Under the pieces are notes generated by a model. That model ran no database searches, was not told where the DNA came from, and worked only from the letters and a program-made list of their open reading frames with translations. DNA of 64,000 nucleotides from Paraclostridium hominis (GTDB lineage: Bacteria > Bacillota > Clostridia > Peptostreptococcales > Peptostreptococcaceae): assembly GCF_014306135.1 (NCBI RefSeq), contig NZ_JACRWD010000001.1, forward strand, positions 496,001 through 560,000, read 5' to 3'. Position numbers and translations under genes: made by a program. The stretch's first letter is position 1, and every line of letters begins with the position of its first letter. Of the stretch, positions 62,912 through 64,000 are shown piece by piece.

Positions 62912-63688
62912 ATGCTAAAAAATGGAGCTGTTATATTTTTTTCAGGAACAGGAAACACAAAGTATGTAGCTAAGCTTTTTAAAGAAAGATTCAACAAAGA
63001 AAATATAAATATAGAAATTATAGATATACAAAAGACAGAAAAGCTCAATAAAGAATATGATTTTTACATATTTGGAGGACCAATTCACGCTGAAATGGTA
63101 CCTAAAATACTTACAGATTGGGTAATAAAAAATATTCCCAATGAACCTAAAAAATGTATAGTATATCACACATTAGCAGGGGATAAGCATAGTCCAAGTA
63201 GAATATACTTAGCTAAATTACTTAAGAAAAAAGGCTTAGATGTAGTTATAAATACATCTATAAAAATGCCAAATAATTATTACCATAGATTTTTTAAAAG
63301 GGAAAAAGATGAAGAAATTTTAAATGTATTAAAATTAGCTCCAAATAGAGTAGATGAAATAGTAAAAGATTTTATAAATGACAAAAGAAGCGATATAAAT
63401 TATAAAAAAAGCACAATTGCCTTTAAAATGGTATATGATGGATTTTTAATTTATGCTAGAAAATATGCAAAGAGAAACTTTTCAGTAGATGAAAAAAAAT
63501 GTATAAACTGTAAGATATGTGAAAATGAATGTCCAACTAAAAACATATATATGAATAATAAAAAAATAGAGTTTTTTAATAAATGTATAGGGTGTGAAAA
63601 ATGTATTCACAGATGTCCTACAAATGCAATTTTATATGGTAAAAAACCTTTTATTCCATATAAGATAGAACAATATATAAAAAGATAA
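62912..63688 (+). CDS. EFR1 family ferredoxin-flavodoxin protein
   Basis: A 258-residue protein with an N-terminal flavodoxin-like domain (FFSGTGNTKYVAKL, residues 9-22, FMN site) and two C-terminal 4Fe-4S ferredoxin motifs, CINCKICENECP (about 196-207) and CIGCEKCIHRCP (about 221-232). This is the EFR1 family of anaerobes, thought to be electron carriers. GGAAGTGATAAA precedes the ATG. It is monocistronic with its own terminator. Confidence 0.9.
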   Translation: MLKNGAVIFFSGTGNTKYVAKLFKERFNKENINIEIIDIQKTEKLNKEYDFYIFGGPIHAEMVPKILTDWVIKNIPNEPKKCIVYHTLAGDKHSPSRIYLAKLLKKKGLDVVINTSIKMPNNYYHRFFKREKDEEILNVLKLAPNRVDEIVKDFINDKRSDINYKKSTIAFKMVYDGFLIYARKYAKRNFSVDEKKCINCKICENECPTKNIYMNNKKIEFFNKCIGCEKCIHRCPTNAILYGKKPFIPYKIEQYIKR

Positions 63689-63709
63689 ATTTATAAATGA
63701 AATGAAATA

Positions 63710-63764
63710 TAAAGATATACCACACATAACAATAAATTTGTTAATTATGGTATATCTTTTTTTA
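63710..63764 (+). terminator. Terminator of the EFR1 gene
   Basis: AAAGATATACCA pairs with TGGTATATCTTT around a loop that contains an inner AACAA/TTGTT stem, followed by seven T. Confidence 0.85.
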
Positions 63765-63881
63765 TATGGTAATATATTGCTAAATGTCTGAAACTGTCGA
63801 AATTTAAATGACAATTGTGCTAAAATATATATATATATATATTTTGTAAAAATATAATCACTAAAAAAGGAGGGTAATATA

Positions 63882-64000
63882 TTGATAGTTAACAGAAGAG
63901 AACTTAAATATCCAATAGGTGAAATGGATTATTATAAAGTAAACGAATTGTTCAAAAACGTATTGACCCCTGACCCTAACAATAAAGAATACGGATATAG
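63882..64000 (+). CDS. VTC domain polyphosphate polymerase-like protein, partial
   Basis: The first 39 codons of a gene cut by the window end. It starts at TTG, 7 bases after AAGGAGGG, and reads MIVNRRELKYPIGEMDYYKV then LTPDPNN and EYGY. RRELKY and DPNN-x-x-x-GY match the N-terminus of VTC-domain proteins, which in yeast polymerise phosphate from ATP. These genes are often followed by DUF4956 and CotH genes, which would lie outside the window. Confidence 0.65.
   Translation, partial: MIVNRRELKYPIGEMDYYKVNELFKNVLTPDPNNKEYGY

Overview
The window is AT-rich DNA from a low-GC Gram-positive anaerobe, most like the Peptostreptococcaceae (Paraclostridium, Paeniclostridium or Romboutsia). The reasons are the strongly A-ending codon use, AGGAGG-type ribosome binding sites, a glycyl-radical formate acetyltransferase, many lipobox lipoproteins, the YvrJ/DUF2922/DUF1659/amidase gene set and short U-tailed terminators. 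The genus is inferred from gene content only. No rRNA, tRNA or CRISPR array was seen.

Left part (1-17 kb): a CGGC-domain protein; two lipoproteins, one with a zinc ribbon, eleven 13-residue tandem repeats and an LprI-like tail; an ABC-F ATPase preceded by a possible leader peptide and attenuator hairpin; then a probable creatinine-use locus (PucR regulator, DMT permease, creatininase, CodA-like deaminase). After these come an XpaC/TelA pair, a DUF3189 protein, a TDT-type permease, and a TetR regulator with oleate hydratase.

Middle part (17-37 kb): an accessory island. It holds prophage replication debris, two tandem dynamin-like GTPases (resembling the Eleos/LeoA-LeoBC antiphage arrangement), a YvrJ-DUF2922-DUF1659-amidase cluster, two lipoproteins, a type I restriction-modification system (hsdR-hsdM-hsdS), an unrecognised protein, an FRG-domain protein and a DUF5655/PD-(D/E)XK nuclease-like protein. 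Broken copies of the amidase/YvrJ cluster lie near 12.9, 26.6 and 33.9 kb, at the edges of the accessory cargo.

Right part (37-64 kb): mostly metabolic and transport genes. These are a YkgJ cysteine-cluster protein, a YjiH nucleoside-gate protein, a YHYH protein, a FUSC-family protein, CstA, PflB, an RND efflux pump with its own TetR repressor and a visible palindromic operator, an AI-2E family permease, a fructose PTS locus (regulator, FruK, FruA), a DUF2238 protein, a yybP-ykoY manganese riboswitch in front of a P-type cation ATPase, a CorC/HlyC protein, an EFR1 ferredoxin, and the start of a VTC-domain protein cut by the window end.

Most genes end in a clear intrinsic terminator, so operons are short. 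The most unusual points are the dynamin pair with a palindrome over its -10 box, the debris that borders the island modules, the probable attenuator of the ABC-F gene, the creatinine locus and a long structured hairpin at 12978-13078.
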